This document shows positions 57,509-64,000 of a DNA stretch of 64,000 nt, one piece after another. A program made the position numbers and the translations under genes. Under the pieces are notes generated by a model that did not search any database, was not told the DNA's origin, and saw only the letters and a program-made list of their open reading frames with translations. Each line of letters opens with the position of its first letter. Positions within the stretch are counted from its first letter, which is position 1. Source of the DNA: Rhizobium sp. BK316 (lineage in GTDB: Bacteria > Pseudomonadota > Alphaproteobacteria > Rhizobiales > Rhizobiaceae); contig NZ_JACHZR010000001.1 of assembly GCF_014193695.1 (NCBI RefSeq), positions 1,091,309 through 1,155,308 on the forward strand, read 5' to 3'.

Positions 57509-58998
57509 CCATCACCATCGATAAAGTTGCCGGCTGGCGCGATATCGCACGCGTAGCCGAGGGGGAAACGCTTGCCCTGTCGCAAGCGGCCTGGGATCGC
57601 GTTATCAATGCAAGCCGCATCGTCGAGCGGATCGTTGAGACCGGCGTGCGCGCCTATGGCATCAATACCGGCGTCGGCGCGCTGTCAGATACCGTGGTCG
57701 ACAGAGCCTCGCAAAGCAGGCTGTCGCGCAACATCATCCTCAGCCATGCCGTTGGCGTCGGCGAACTCCTGGCGCCGCGCGAAGTGCGCGCGATCATCGC
57801 CGCGCAGATCGCCAATTTTGCCCATGGGCATTCCGGCGTGCGCCCTGAAATCGTCCGCTATCTCGCCGCCTTCCTTGCAAAAGGCTGCATTCCAGACATT
57901 CCCTCGAAGGGGTCTGCCGGTTATCTCACCCACAATGCGCACAATGCGCTGGTGCTGATCGGCGAAGGCAGCGCCAGCGTTAATGGCAGCCGCATGAGCG
58001 GCCGGGATGCGCTTGCCGCTATCGGTCTCGAACCGCTGGTGCTCGGTGCCAAGGAGGGTCTGAGCCTCGTCAACGGCACCGCCTGTGCGACCGGACTTAC
58101 AAGCGTTGCGCTCGCCCGCGCCGAGAGGTTGCTCGACTGGGCCGATGCGATCGCCGCGCTCACTCTTGAAGCTGCCGGCTGCCAGATGGCGGCCTTCGAC
58201 GAAGCCGTTCTGGCGCTACGCCCCTCCAAGGGCATCGCCCATGTCGGCGCTGCGCTGCGCGCCCGACTTGCCGGCAGCGGTCTGGTGGCAACTGCCCTCG
58301 GTCGACGAACACAGGATGCGCTCAGCCTACGTTCCATTCCGCATGCCCATGGTGCCGCCCGCGATGTCTTCGATACCGTGGCCTTTGTCGTCGATCAGGA
58401 GCTTGCCTCAGTCACCGACAATCCCGCCGTGTCGGGCACGCCGGAACAGCCGATCGTCTCCTCGGAAGCCCACGCCGTGGCACCCGCTCTCGCGCAGGCC
58501 GCCGATAGTCTGGCGATGGCGCTTGCGCAGATCTCCGCCATGAGCGAACGGCGCACGGACCGCCTCGTCAATCCGCTGGTGAGCGGTCTGCCGCCCTTCC
58601 TGGCAAGCGATGCCGGCAGCAATTCCGGCCTCATGATCGCGCAATATACGGCCGCCGCTCTCGTCAATGAGAACCGGCGGCTTGCCGCACCGGCTTCTAC
58701 CGATGGCGGAATCACATCCGGCCTGCAGGAGGATTTCCTGGCGCATCCGACAGCCGCCGCCAACAAGCTTCTCGCGCTGATCGACAATGCCGAATATATC
58801 CTGGCGATCGAATTGATGGCGGCTGCGCAGGCCCACGAATTCCTTGCCGGCACCGCGTCGAGGGCGACGGGTACGGATGCCATCTACAAGGCCGTTCGCA
58901 CGATCGTGCCTGCCTATGCCGACGATCGGCCGCTATCGCGCGACATCGAGGCCCTGCGCGGACTGGTCCGTGAGGCCGCAGCACCAGCAATTCCCTGA
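57505..58998 (+). CDS. histidine ammonia-lyase homologue with altered MIO triad
   Basis: A 497-residue member of the aromatic amino-acid lyase family. The triad that cyclises to MIO is Ser137-Ala138-Gly139 ([12 protein letters not shown]) in place of Ala-Ser-Gly, so the usual prosthetic group is not expected. The tyrosine of QDPYCIR is lost (QDALSLR) and the phenylalanine of NFHAEP is replaced (SEAHAVAP), while Tyr51, the histidine of LSHAVGVG, the asparagine of VNGTA, TDNP and QED are kept. It may act without MIO, as I recall is reported for ergothionase, or have lost catalysis. It is translationally coupled to the ATPase gene (ATGA). A 765-aa in-frame extension upstream overlaps the ATPase gene and is not real. 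Confidence 0.88.
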   Translation: MTITIDKVAGWRDIARVAEGETLALSQAAWDRVINASRIVERIVETGVRAYGINTGVGALSDTVVDRASQSRLSRNIILSHAVGVGELLAPREVRAIIAAQIANFAHGHSGVRPEIVRYLAAFLAKGCIPDIPSKGSAGYLTHNAHNALVLIGEGSASVNGSRMSGRDALAAIGLEPLVLGAKEGLSLVNGTACATGLTSVALARAERLLDWADAIAALTLEAAGCQMAAFDEAVLALRPSKGIAHVGAALRARLAGSGLVATALGRRTQDALSLRSIPHAHGAARDVFDTVAFVVDQELASVTDNPAVSGTPEQPIVSSEAHAVAPALAQAADSLAMALAQISAMSERRTDRLVNPLVSGLPPFLASDAGSNSGLMIAQYTAAALVNENRRLAAPASTDGGITSGLQEDFLAHPTAAANKLLALIDNAEYILAIELMAAAQAHEFLAGTASRATGTDAIYKAVRTIVPAYADDRPLSRDIEALRGLVREAAAPAIP

Positions 58999-59007
58999 GG
59001 AGACTTC

Positions 59008-60138
59008 ATGACCGCCAGCTTCGACGTCGCCGTTATCGGCCTCGGTGCCATGGGAAGTGCCGCGCTCGCCTTTCTGGCAGCCCGCGGTGTCAAGGCGATC
59101 GGCTTCGATGCCTATTTTCCCGCCCATGTTCTGAGTTCCTCGCATGGTGACAGCCGCCTGATCCGGCTCGGCTATTTCGAGGACCCGTCCTATGTTCCGC
59201 TGCTCAAGCGCGCCTATCAGAACTGGCGGTCGCTGGAAGCGCGCCTGCGCACCGATATCCTGACGATAACAGGCGTGCTGCAGATCGGCGCGCCCGACGG
59301 CAAGGTCGTCTCCGGCACGCGCTCCTCCTGTGACCTGCACGGACTTGCCCACGAAGTGTTCGACAAGGCGGAGATGGCGCGCCGTTTTCCGGCCTTCCAG
59401 CTCGATGACCATGAGATTGGTCTGCTTGACCCGCAGGGCGGCTATCTTCGCCCGGAAGCGGCTGTGATGGGTTATCTGAGACTGGCTGTCGAGGATGGCG
59501 CGGTCCTGCATTTCGGCGAGAAGGTGACAGCGATCGAACCCGATGATGCCGGGGTGACGATTACGTCCGAGACCGGACGCTATCACGCGGGAAAGATCGT
59601 GGTGGCGACCGGATCCTGGATTGCCGAACTCGTGCCCCAACTGAAGCAGGCAGCGGTGCCGATCCGCCAAGTCGTCGCCTGGTATCAGCCGCAGGATGGC
59701 TTTGTCACTCAGCCGCAGCGCATGCCCTGCTTCCTGCGGGATGAAGGTGCCGAAGGCTCCTATTTCGGCTTTCCGGCCATCGGCATCGATGGTGTGAAGA
59801 TCGGCAAACACGCACATTTCCGCGAGCCGATCGATCCCAACCAGCCGAACCCGCCCGTCAACGATGCCGATAGGGCCTTGCTCGACAGTTTTATCAAGAA
59901 GCGCGTTCCGGGTGCAGCCGGTCTCCGTATGAAAGAGACGACCTGCCGCTATACCATGCTGCCGAGCGAGGATTTCCTTCTCGACCATGTGCCGGGCGAG
60001 AAGAACATTGTCGTCGCCTCCCCCTGCTCCGGCCACGGCTTCAAGTTTACCAGCGTCGTCGGCGAAATCCTGGCGGATCTTGCCGTTGATGGGCAGACCG
60101 ACCTGCCCATCAACGCCTTTTCCTTTGCCAAGATGTAG
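59008..60138 (+). CDS. monomeric sarcosine oxidase / N-methyltryptophan oxidase-like
   Basis: A 376-residue FAD enzyme that oxidatively removes N-methyl groups from amino acids. It has the dinucleotide motif VIGLGAMGSAAL, the HGDSRLIRLGY segment near residue 46, the covalent-FAD cysteine and catalytic tyrosine in TTCRYTMLPSED, and the lysine in SGHGFKFTS. All main MSOX/MTOX residues are present, so it should be active. It starts 9 bases after the lyase homologue and ends the operon. The natural substrate is unknown; an N-methylated amino acid is expected from the family. Confidence 0.9.
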   Translation: MTASFDVAVIGLGAMGSAALAFLAARGVKAIGFDAYFPAHVLSSSHGDSRLIRLGYFEDPSYVPLLKRAYQNWRSLEARLRTDILTITGVLQIGAPDGKVVSGTRSSCDLHGLAHEVFDKAEMARRFPAFQLDDHEIGLLDPQGGYLRPEAAVMGYLRLAVEDGAVLHFGEKVTAIEPDDAGVTITSETGRYHAGKIVVATGSWIAELVPQLKQAAVPIRQVVAWYQPQDGFVTQPQRMPCFLRDEGAEGSYFGFPAIGIDGVKIGKHAHFREPIDPNQPNPPVNDADRALLDSFIKKRVPGAAGLRMKETTCRYTMLPSEDFLLDHVPGEKNIVVASPCSGHGFKFTSVVGEILADLAVDGQTDLPINAFSFAKM

Positions 60139-60142
60139 AACC

Positions 60143-60171
60143 GCGGGCGGCGGCTCGCGAGTGGCGCCCGC
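60143..60171 (+). terminator. G/C-rich hairpin after the oxidase gene
   Basis: GCGGGCG (60143-60149) pairs with CGCCCGC (60165-60171). A second stem GGCGGC/GCCGCC at 60180-60198 follows. No U-run, so strength is uncertain. Confidence 0.4.
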
Positions 60172-60231
60172 AGGGCATCGGCGGCTCAGAGTGCCGCCTG
60201 GGGGGAAGAACTTGTGGACATGCTGCGCAGG

Positions 60232-60340
60232 TCAGGCAATCCCAACTCGAAAACCGCGGTTCGACAGATCCTGCGTCTATTCCGGAACGAAACCGATGCC
60301 AAGGCCGGCCGAGACAAGCGACACCAGCGAGAAGGTGTCG
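60232..60340 (-). pseudogene. LysR-family regulator remnant
   Basis: On the minus strand the frame starting near 60340 reads DTFSLVSLVSAGLGIGFVPE, the conserved sensor-domain segment of LysR regulators, then a TAG in place of the usual tryptophan or similar, then TQDLSNRGFRVGIA and a TGA. The rest of the gene is absent. A decayed fragment. Confidence 0.5.
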
Positions 60341-60619
60341 TCTCAGTCATGTTCCGTAACGCTCTGGTTGAGGCCGAGCAAATGGGTGCCCGCATCGTTC
60401 ATATCCAAAATCCTGCTTGTGCCGCATCCGGCGAAGTGAGTCCGGCGGAACGCGCCTTGCCTGCGCGGGATCTCGAATAGTCCCGCGGGGCGTCGTTTAG
60501 CAGCCACATCATCGTCGCAATGGCGCTTACGCGCAGGGGATAGCTTTGTCGATGAAGAGGCTACTGCGTTGTCGCGTTATCTTTGATTGTCACCGACAAA
60601 CGTGACAACGCCACGGAAA

Positions 60620-61342
60620 CTACTTTCCATCAAGCCACTCCTGCAGTTCTGCCTCAGCCCGCTCCAGAGCGCTGTAGTTCAGGAGTTTGCGCAGGAAAGC
60701 GACGGTCACGGCGCGGGCGCGGAGATTGAAACGGCCGTCCTCGTGGTCGTCGCCGGCGCTCTGGTAGACGTCGAGCTTGTCGTAGAGTTGCTGTAGGCGG
60801 TTCTGTACGCTGCGTAGCGAGAGGTTCCGACGTTTAGCGATGGCCCGGTCCGTGAGGCCCAGCGCGATATCGACAAGGATCTCGTATTCGGAATCGGTGA
60901 AGCCGTTCGTCTGGCCGAGGCTCTTCTGCTGCAGACCGCGCACCTCGCGATCGATGACGCACTGGCTCTCGATGAAGATCGAGCGCAATGCAAGCCTTAG
61001 CCGTTCGTCTGAGGCGGATTTCAGGACGTAGCCATAGGCGGCGCCATCCGGGACGATGCGCGAGACACCGCGCACATAGGCTTCGTCCGAATAATTCGAC
61101 CAGAACAGGATGCGGGTCTCCGGCCGCTCCTTCCAGATCGTGCGCGCCGCCTCGATGCCGTTGCGGTTGGCCATCTGCAGGTCCATGACGATATGCGCCG
61201 ACTTGTGGTCGCGGGCGAGTTTCTCGCCGACAGTGCCGTTCTCCGCCTCGATCACCGTGTCGCATTCCGGCAAGGCCGCGTTGACAGCCTCGTGCAGATA
61301 GGACCGGTGCAGTGGGTCGTCCTCGACGATCAGAACCTTCAT
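60620..61342 (-). CDS. NarL/LuxR-family response regulator
   Basis: A 240-residue response regulator. The receiver domain has the acidic pocket (VEDDP), the phosphorylation aspartate 54 (VMDLQMANRNG) and the lysine in YVLKSASD. The C-terminal LuxR-type helix-turn-helix (LGLTDRAIAKRRNLSLRSVQNRL) follows. ATG 61342 has GAGGAG upstream, within the gap after the kinase. Partner of the kinase 13 bases upstream. It may control the divergent sugar ABC operon through the repeats at 62678-62713. Confidence 0.9.
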   Translation of the reverse strand: MKVLIVEDDPLHRSYLHEAVNAALPECDTVIEAENGTVGEKLARDHKSAHIVMDLQMANRNGIEAARTIWKERPETRILFWSNYSDEAYVRGVSRIVPDGAAYGYVLKSASDERLRLALRSIFIESQCVIDREVRGLQQKSLGQTNGFTDSEYEILVDIALGLTDRAIAKRRNLSLRSVQNRLQQLYDKLDVYQSAGDDHEDGRFNLRARAVTVAFLRKLLNYSALERAEAELQEWLDGK

Positions 61343-61355
61343 CACGCCGTTCTCC

Positions 61356-62600
61356 TCAGTTTGGCCTGCTTGCCGGGTCGTGCGGGCCAAGCGGCAGCAC
61401 GACCCGCACCGCAGTTCCGCGATTGTTGTGGCCGGGTCCGGTCGTGAAGCGCGCCGAGATCAGCCGCGCACGGGTCTTCATATTGTCGATGCCGCCGCCG
61501 ATCCGTCCCCGCGCCTTAGCGAGCCCGGTGCCGTCGTCGGAGATTTCGATCGACAGACGCTCGTCGTCCGCATCGAGCCGCACCATGACGGTGAGCGGGG
61601 CGGCATGGCGCACCGCATTGTTGATCGCTTCCTGGGCGATACGGAACAGCGCGACGCTGACGGTCGGCTCCAGTTGCTCCAGTGCGCCATGCGTCTCGTC
61701 GACGAGACCCCATTCGATGGCCGATCCGGCATCGCGGGTCGATCGGTCGAGATGATGTTCGATCGCCTGGGCGAGGCCGAAGAGCTGGAGCACGGAGGGT
61801 TTTGCCTGCTCGATGATCTGTCGCAGATCCTGCATGCAATGCTGCAAGGAACGGGAGACCGGCTCCAGCGCCTCGGGCGCGACCTCGCCGTTGCGCGACA
61901 GCCGGTCGATCCGGCGGGCGAGCCGCGTCAGGTCGGCCAGCGTCTGATCGTGGAGGTCCATGCCGATCCGCTGGCGTTCCTGCTCCAGCGCTTCGGTCAG
62001 CTTCAGCGCGCCTTGCCGCAACCCCTCCTCGCGGGCGCGGGCCTCTGCCTCCACGATGGCCGAGCGTTGCGCGTGCTCGGCCGCCCGGAGCGCGAAGAAA
62101 TAGGGTGTCAACAGGTCGGCAATGATACGGGCGCGTTCGATATCCTCCATCGTGTAAATGCCGGCCTTTTGCGAGGAACAGGAGAGTGCGGCGATGATCG
62201 TGCCCTGCACCTTCATCGGCACATGCAAGCGGCTCCTCAGCGACTGTTCGACGATCGGCCGTTTGAACGCGCCCTCGAAGTGGAAACGCGGGTCCGTCAT
62301 GGCGTCGTCCGTCAGCAGAAAATCCACTTCGCCCCAAAGCAGCGAGCGGATGGGGCTGTTGACGACAGGCGCACCTGCAAGTTCCCCCCAGGCAGTCTCG
62401 ATGCCTGTCTCGTAAGCCGTGTGGTAGTTGCCGCCTTCGAGCAGCACGCAAACATCGAGATGGTCGTGGGGGATAATATGGGCGACTTCGGCGGCGACGG
62501 AGCGGATGGCCGAGCGGAAATCGAGCTGGCCCGCCAGCAGCCGGGAAATGCCGAGATAGTGGTCGAACATGGCTGCGGGTGCGAGATGCAGCATCGTCAA
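61356..62600 (-). CDS. cytosolic GAF-domain sensor histidine kinase
   Basis: A 414-residue kinase without membrane segments. A GAF domain spans about residues 20-170; a HisKA_3 dimerisation domain follows with the phospho-accepting His217 (RIGMDLHDQT); the ATPase domain shows QEAINNAVRHA, DDGTGLA and GIDNM motifs. The soluble GAF domain implies an intracellular ligand. It lies 13 bases before the response regulator and is divergent from a sugar ABC operon. Confidence 0.9.
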   Translation of the reverse strand: MTMLHLAPAAMFDHYLGISRLLAGQLDFRSAIRSVAAEVAHIIPHDHLDVCVLLEGGNYHTAYETGIETAWGELAGAPVVNSPIRSLLWGEVDFLLTDDAMTDPRFHFEGAFKRPIVEQSLRSRLHVPMKVQGTIIAALSCSSQKAGIYTMEDIERARIIADLLTPYFFALRAAEHAQRSAIVEAEARAREEGLRQGALKLTEALEQERQRIGMDLHDQTLADLTRLARRIDRLSRNGEVAPEALEPVSRSLQHCMQDLRQIIEQAKPSVLQLFGLAQAIEHHLDRSTRDAGSAIEWGLVDETHGALEQLEPTVSVALFRIAQEAINNAVRHAAPLTVMVRLDADDERLSIEISDDGTGLAKARGRIGGGIDNMKTRARLISARFTTGPGHNNRGTAVRVVLPLGPHDPASRPN

Positions 62601-62677
62601 TTCCTCCCCGTGACGGCAGCGGGCTCCTCAACCCGCCGCGATCCTTTCCCAGTAAGCGCCGCGGAAGCGCCGCCGTC

Positions 62678-62713
62678 TTGCGTAAACCCGCAGCTTGTTG
62701 CGCAAAACCCGCA
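62678..62713. promoter_or_regulatory. two direct repeats, candidate response-regulator sites
   Basis: TTGCGTAAACCCGCA (62678-62692) and TTGCGCAAAACCCGCA (62698-62713) are nearly identical and start 20 bases apart, about two helical turns. Each has an internal TTGCG...CGCA dyad. They lie between the kinase gene and the sugar-binding-protein gene. Confidence 0.5.
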
Positions 62714-62788
62714 AACGACTTGCCGCCTTGCCCCTGTACAGGCCCCGAGATCTCCCGCATCCTGCCCTTACTGAGAGGAGGAAGCTCA

Positions 62789-62836
62789 GTGCAAGAACAA
62801 TTTTCACTCGACCCCAAGTGGGACAGGCAGGAGTGA
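62789..62836 (+). CDS. possible 15-residue leader ORF
   Basis: GTG 62789 with GGAGGAAG 8 bases upstream opens a 15-codon frame (VQEQFSLDPKWDRQE) ending at TGA 62834-62836. The ribosome site lies inside a small inverted repeat (ACTGAG ... CTCAGT, 62769-62790). It precedes the binding-protein start by 37 bases. Could be a leader peptide controlling the operon, or chance. Confidence 0.3.
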   Translation: MQEQFSLDPKWDRQE

Positions 62837-62873
62837 AGCGATCCGCCAACCGGCGATCATGAGGGAGGAAGAC

Positions 62874-63890
62874 ATGACAATCCGTAAGATGCTTCTGGCA
62901 TCGGCCGCTATTGCTTGCGGCGCGCTGCCCGTTTCCGCTTTTGCCGATACTTCGGCCAAGAAAATCGCCCTTTCCAACAACTATGCCGGCAATTCGTGGC
63001 GCCAGGCCATGCTGACGAGCTGGGGCAAGGTGACGGGCGAAGCCGTGAAATCAGGCGTCGTCGCGGCAGCCGACCCGTTCACTACCGCTGAGAACCAGGC
63101 GACGGAACAGGCCGCACAGATCCAGAACATGATCCTGCAGGGCTATGACGCGATCGTGCTGAATGCCGCTTCGCCGACGGCATTGAACGGCGCGGTCAAG
63201 GAAGCCTGCGACGCAGGTATCACCGTCGTCTCCTTCGATGGCATCGTGACCGAACCCTGCGCCTGGCGCATCGCGGTCAACTTCAAGGAAATGGGCCGCA
63301 GCGAGGTGGAGTACCTCTCGAAAAAGCTCCCCCAGGGCGGCAACCTGCTCGAGATCCGCGGTCTTGCCGGTGTCTTCGTCGATGATGAGATCTCGGCCGG
63401 CATCCACGAGGGCGTCAAGCAGTTCCCGCAGTTCAAGATTGTCGGCTCCGTTCACGGCGACTGGGCGCAGGACGTGGCGCAGAAGGCTGTTGCCGGCATT
63501 CTGCCGAGCCTGCCCGACATTGTCGGCGTCGTGACGCAGGGCGGCGACGGTTACGGCGCCGCGCAGGCGATCGCCGCGACCAATCGGAAGATGCCGGTCA
63601 TCATTATGGGCAACCGCGAAGACGAACTGAAATGGTGGAAGGAGCAGAAGGACGCGAAGGGGTATGAGACCATGTCCGTGTCGATTGCGCCCGGTGTCTC
63701 TACGCTGGCCTTCTGGGTCGCCCAGCAGATCCTCGACGGCAAGCAGGTCAAGAAGGACCTCGTCGTGCCCTTCCTGCGCATCGACCAGGACAATCTCGAA
63801 ACAAACCTCGCCAATACCCAGGCCGGCGGCGTCGCCAACGTGGAATACACGCAGGCGGACGCAGTCAAGGTCATCGAGTCGGCAAAGTAA
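62874..63890 (+). CDS. sugar ABC transporter substrate-binding protein
   Basis: A 338-residue periplasmic sugar-binding protein of the RbsB superfamily with a signal peptide to about residue 25 (LPVSAFADT). The first lobe shows IALSNNYAGNSWRQAM, then NMILQGYDAIVLNAASPTAL as in the type I family. ATG 62874 has GGAGG 6 bases upstream; ATG 62859 is weaker. It is first of an operon that continues past the window. Ligand unknown; the divergent two-component system probably controls it. Confidence 0.92.
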   Translation: MTIRKMLLASAAIACGALPVSAFADTSAKKIALSNNYAGNSWRQAMLTSWGKVTGEAVKSGVVAAADPFTTAENQATEQAAQIQNMILQGYDAIVLNAASPTALNGAVKEACDAGITVVSFDGIVTEPCAWRIAVNFKEMGRSEVEYLSKKLPQGGNLLEIRGLAGVFVDDEISAGIHEGVKQFPQFKIVGSVHGDWAQDVAQKAVAGILPSLPDIVGVVTQGGDGYGAAQAIAATNRKMPVIIMGNREDELKWWKEQKDAKGYETMSVSIAPGVSTLAFWVAQQILDGKQVKKDLVVPFLRIDQDNLETNLANTQAGGVANVEYTQADAVKVIESAK

Positions 63891-63906
63891 ATTTCCCGGT
63901 GACTGG

Positions 63907-63930
63907 CGCGCGGCCGCAAATGGCTGCGCG
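63907..63930 (+). promoter_or_regulatory. intercistronic hairpin after binding-protein gene
   Basis: CGCGCGGCC (63907-63915) pairs with GGCTGCGCG (63922-63930), one G-U pair, 6-base loop, 16 bases after the stop. Confidence 0.55.
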
Positions 63931-63963
63931 GCATTCTTTGCAAAGCAGATGTGGCAGGCAGCA

Positions 63964-64000
63964 TGAATGAGGTTTTGCAGGCGGTGATCGCCGTCGATGG
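63964..64000 (+). CDS. partial gene, next member of the sugar ABC operon
   Basis: ATG 63964 opens MNEVLQAVIAVD and runs off the right edge. The 73-base distance from the binding-protein gene suggests a permease or ATPase of the same transporter, but 12 residues cannot decide which. Confidence 0.5.

Larger units (their letters stand above)
60139..60619. other. 481-base intergenic region with hairpins and a gene remnant
   Basis: Holds the likely terminator of the oxidase operon (60143-60171), a second hairpin (60180-60198), and a LysR remnant (60232-60340). Bases 60341-60619 show no gene I can support; a + strand open frame at 60214-60480 has no family, ribosome site or codon support. Confidence 0.6.

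Noticed and set aside
60214..60480. 88-residue + strand frame in the 60.1-60.6 kb gap
   Set aside because: It is opposite a LysR remnant, lacks a ribosome site and shows no family motif.

Overview
The window reads as one piece of a large replicon of an alphaproteobacterium of the family Rhizobiaceae, most like Rhizobium itself. Reasons: GC-rich coding sequence with dense, short-gapped operons; many solute-binding-protein ABC systems for sugars and amino acids; an intergenic element of the RIME type (30044-30147) and a second palindromic repeat of a kind common in Rhizobium (39621-39690); a DUF982 gene behind a sigma-EcfG-like promoter; FNR/FixK boxes; and a panCB pair placed among accessory genes, which I recall is plasmid-borne in R. 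etli. That the replicon is a megaplasmid or chromid is inference. No rRNA, tRNA, CRISPR, transposase or replication gene was seen.

Layout. (1) 1-8.4 kb, deoxyribose block: a broken ribose-type permease tail, deoC and a two-domain aldehyde dehydrogenase on +, convergent with a sugar ABC transporter on - (binding protein, tandem-fused permease, single ATPase). A frameshifted peptide-ABC ATPase remnant follows at 8.25-8.38 kb. (2) 8.5-29 kb, a minus-strand respiratory block: narK-narGHJI with a parvulin-type isomerase, a 94-aa orphan, a DUF2478 protein and a four-helix membrane protein; then an XRE regulator heading a six-gene Hyf/complex-I-like membrane complex whose large subunit has lost the NiFe ligands; then a DUF4365 protein. 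A cysteine-free FNR-type regulator is divergent from narK, with one perfect and one near-perfect FNR box between them. (3) 30-35 kb: acetyl-CoA hydrolase/transferase and a tandem universal stress protein (FixK-like box), panCB, a DUF982 protein and a small secreted protein. (4) 35-45 kb: an aldehyde dehydrogenase with a divergent AraC regulator, then a pentitol (probably ribitol) operon: binding protein, ATPase, permease, ribitol-dehydrogenase-like SDR and FGGY pentulose kinase, with a divergent LacI regulator and a 30-bp operator. (5) 45-53.3 kb: complete histidine utilisation (hutC-hutF / hutIHGUD) with a TATGTATATACATA operator. (6) 53.4-60.1 kb: a second HutC-type repressor divergent from a polar amino-acid ABC transporter, a second HutH homologue that lacks the Ala-Ser-Gly triad of the MIO prosthetic group, and a monomeric sarcosine oxidase-like flavoenzyme. 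(7) 60.2-64 kb: a LysR remnant, a cytosolic GAF histidine kinase with a NarL-type response regulator, and a divergent sugar ABC operon running off the right edge.

Together the genes give uptake and catabolism of deoxyribose, a pentitol, histidine and an unknown histidine-like compound, plus anaerobic nitrate respiration. The strongest candidate for something undescribed is block 6: a histidine ammonia-lyase homologue with SAG in place of ASG, inside its own transporter, regulator and oxidase operon next to an intact hut pathway. The second is the Hyf-like complex without a hydrogenase active site, co-oriented with the nitrate reductase operon. All four solute-binding-protein genes are followed by an intercistronic hairpin.
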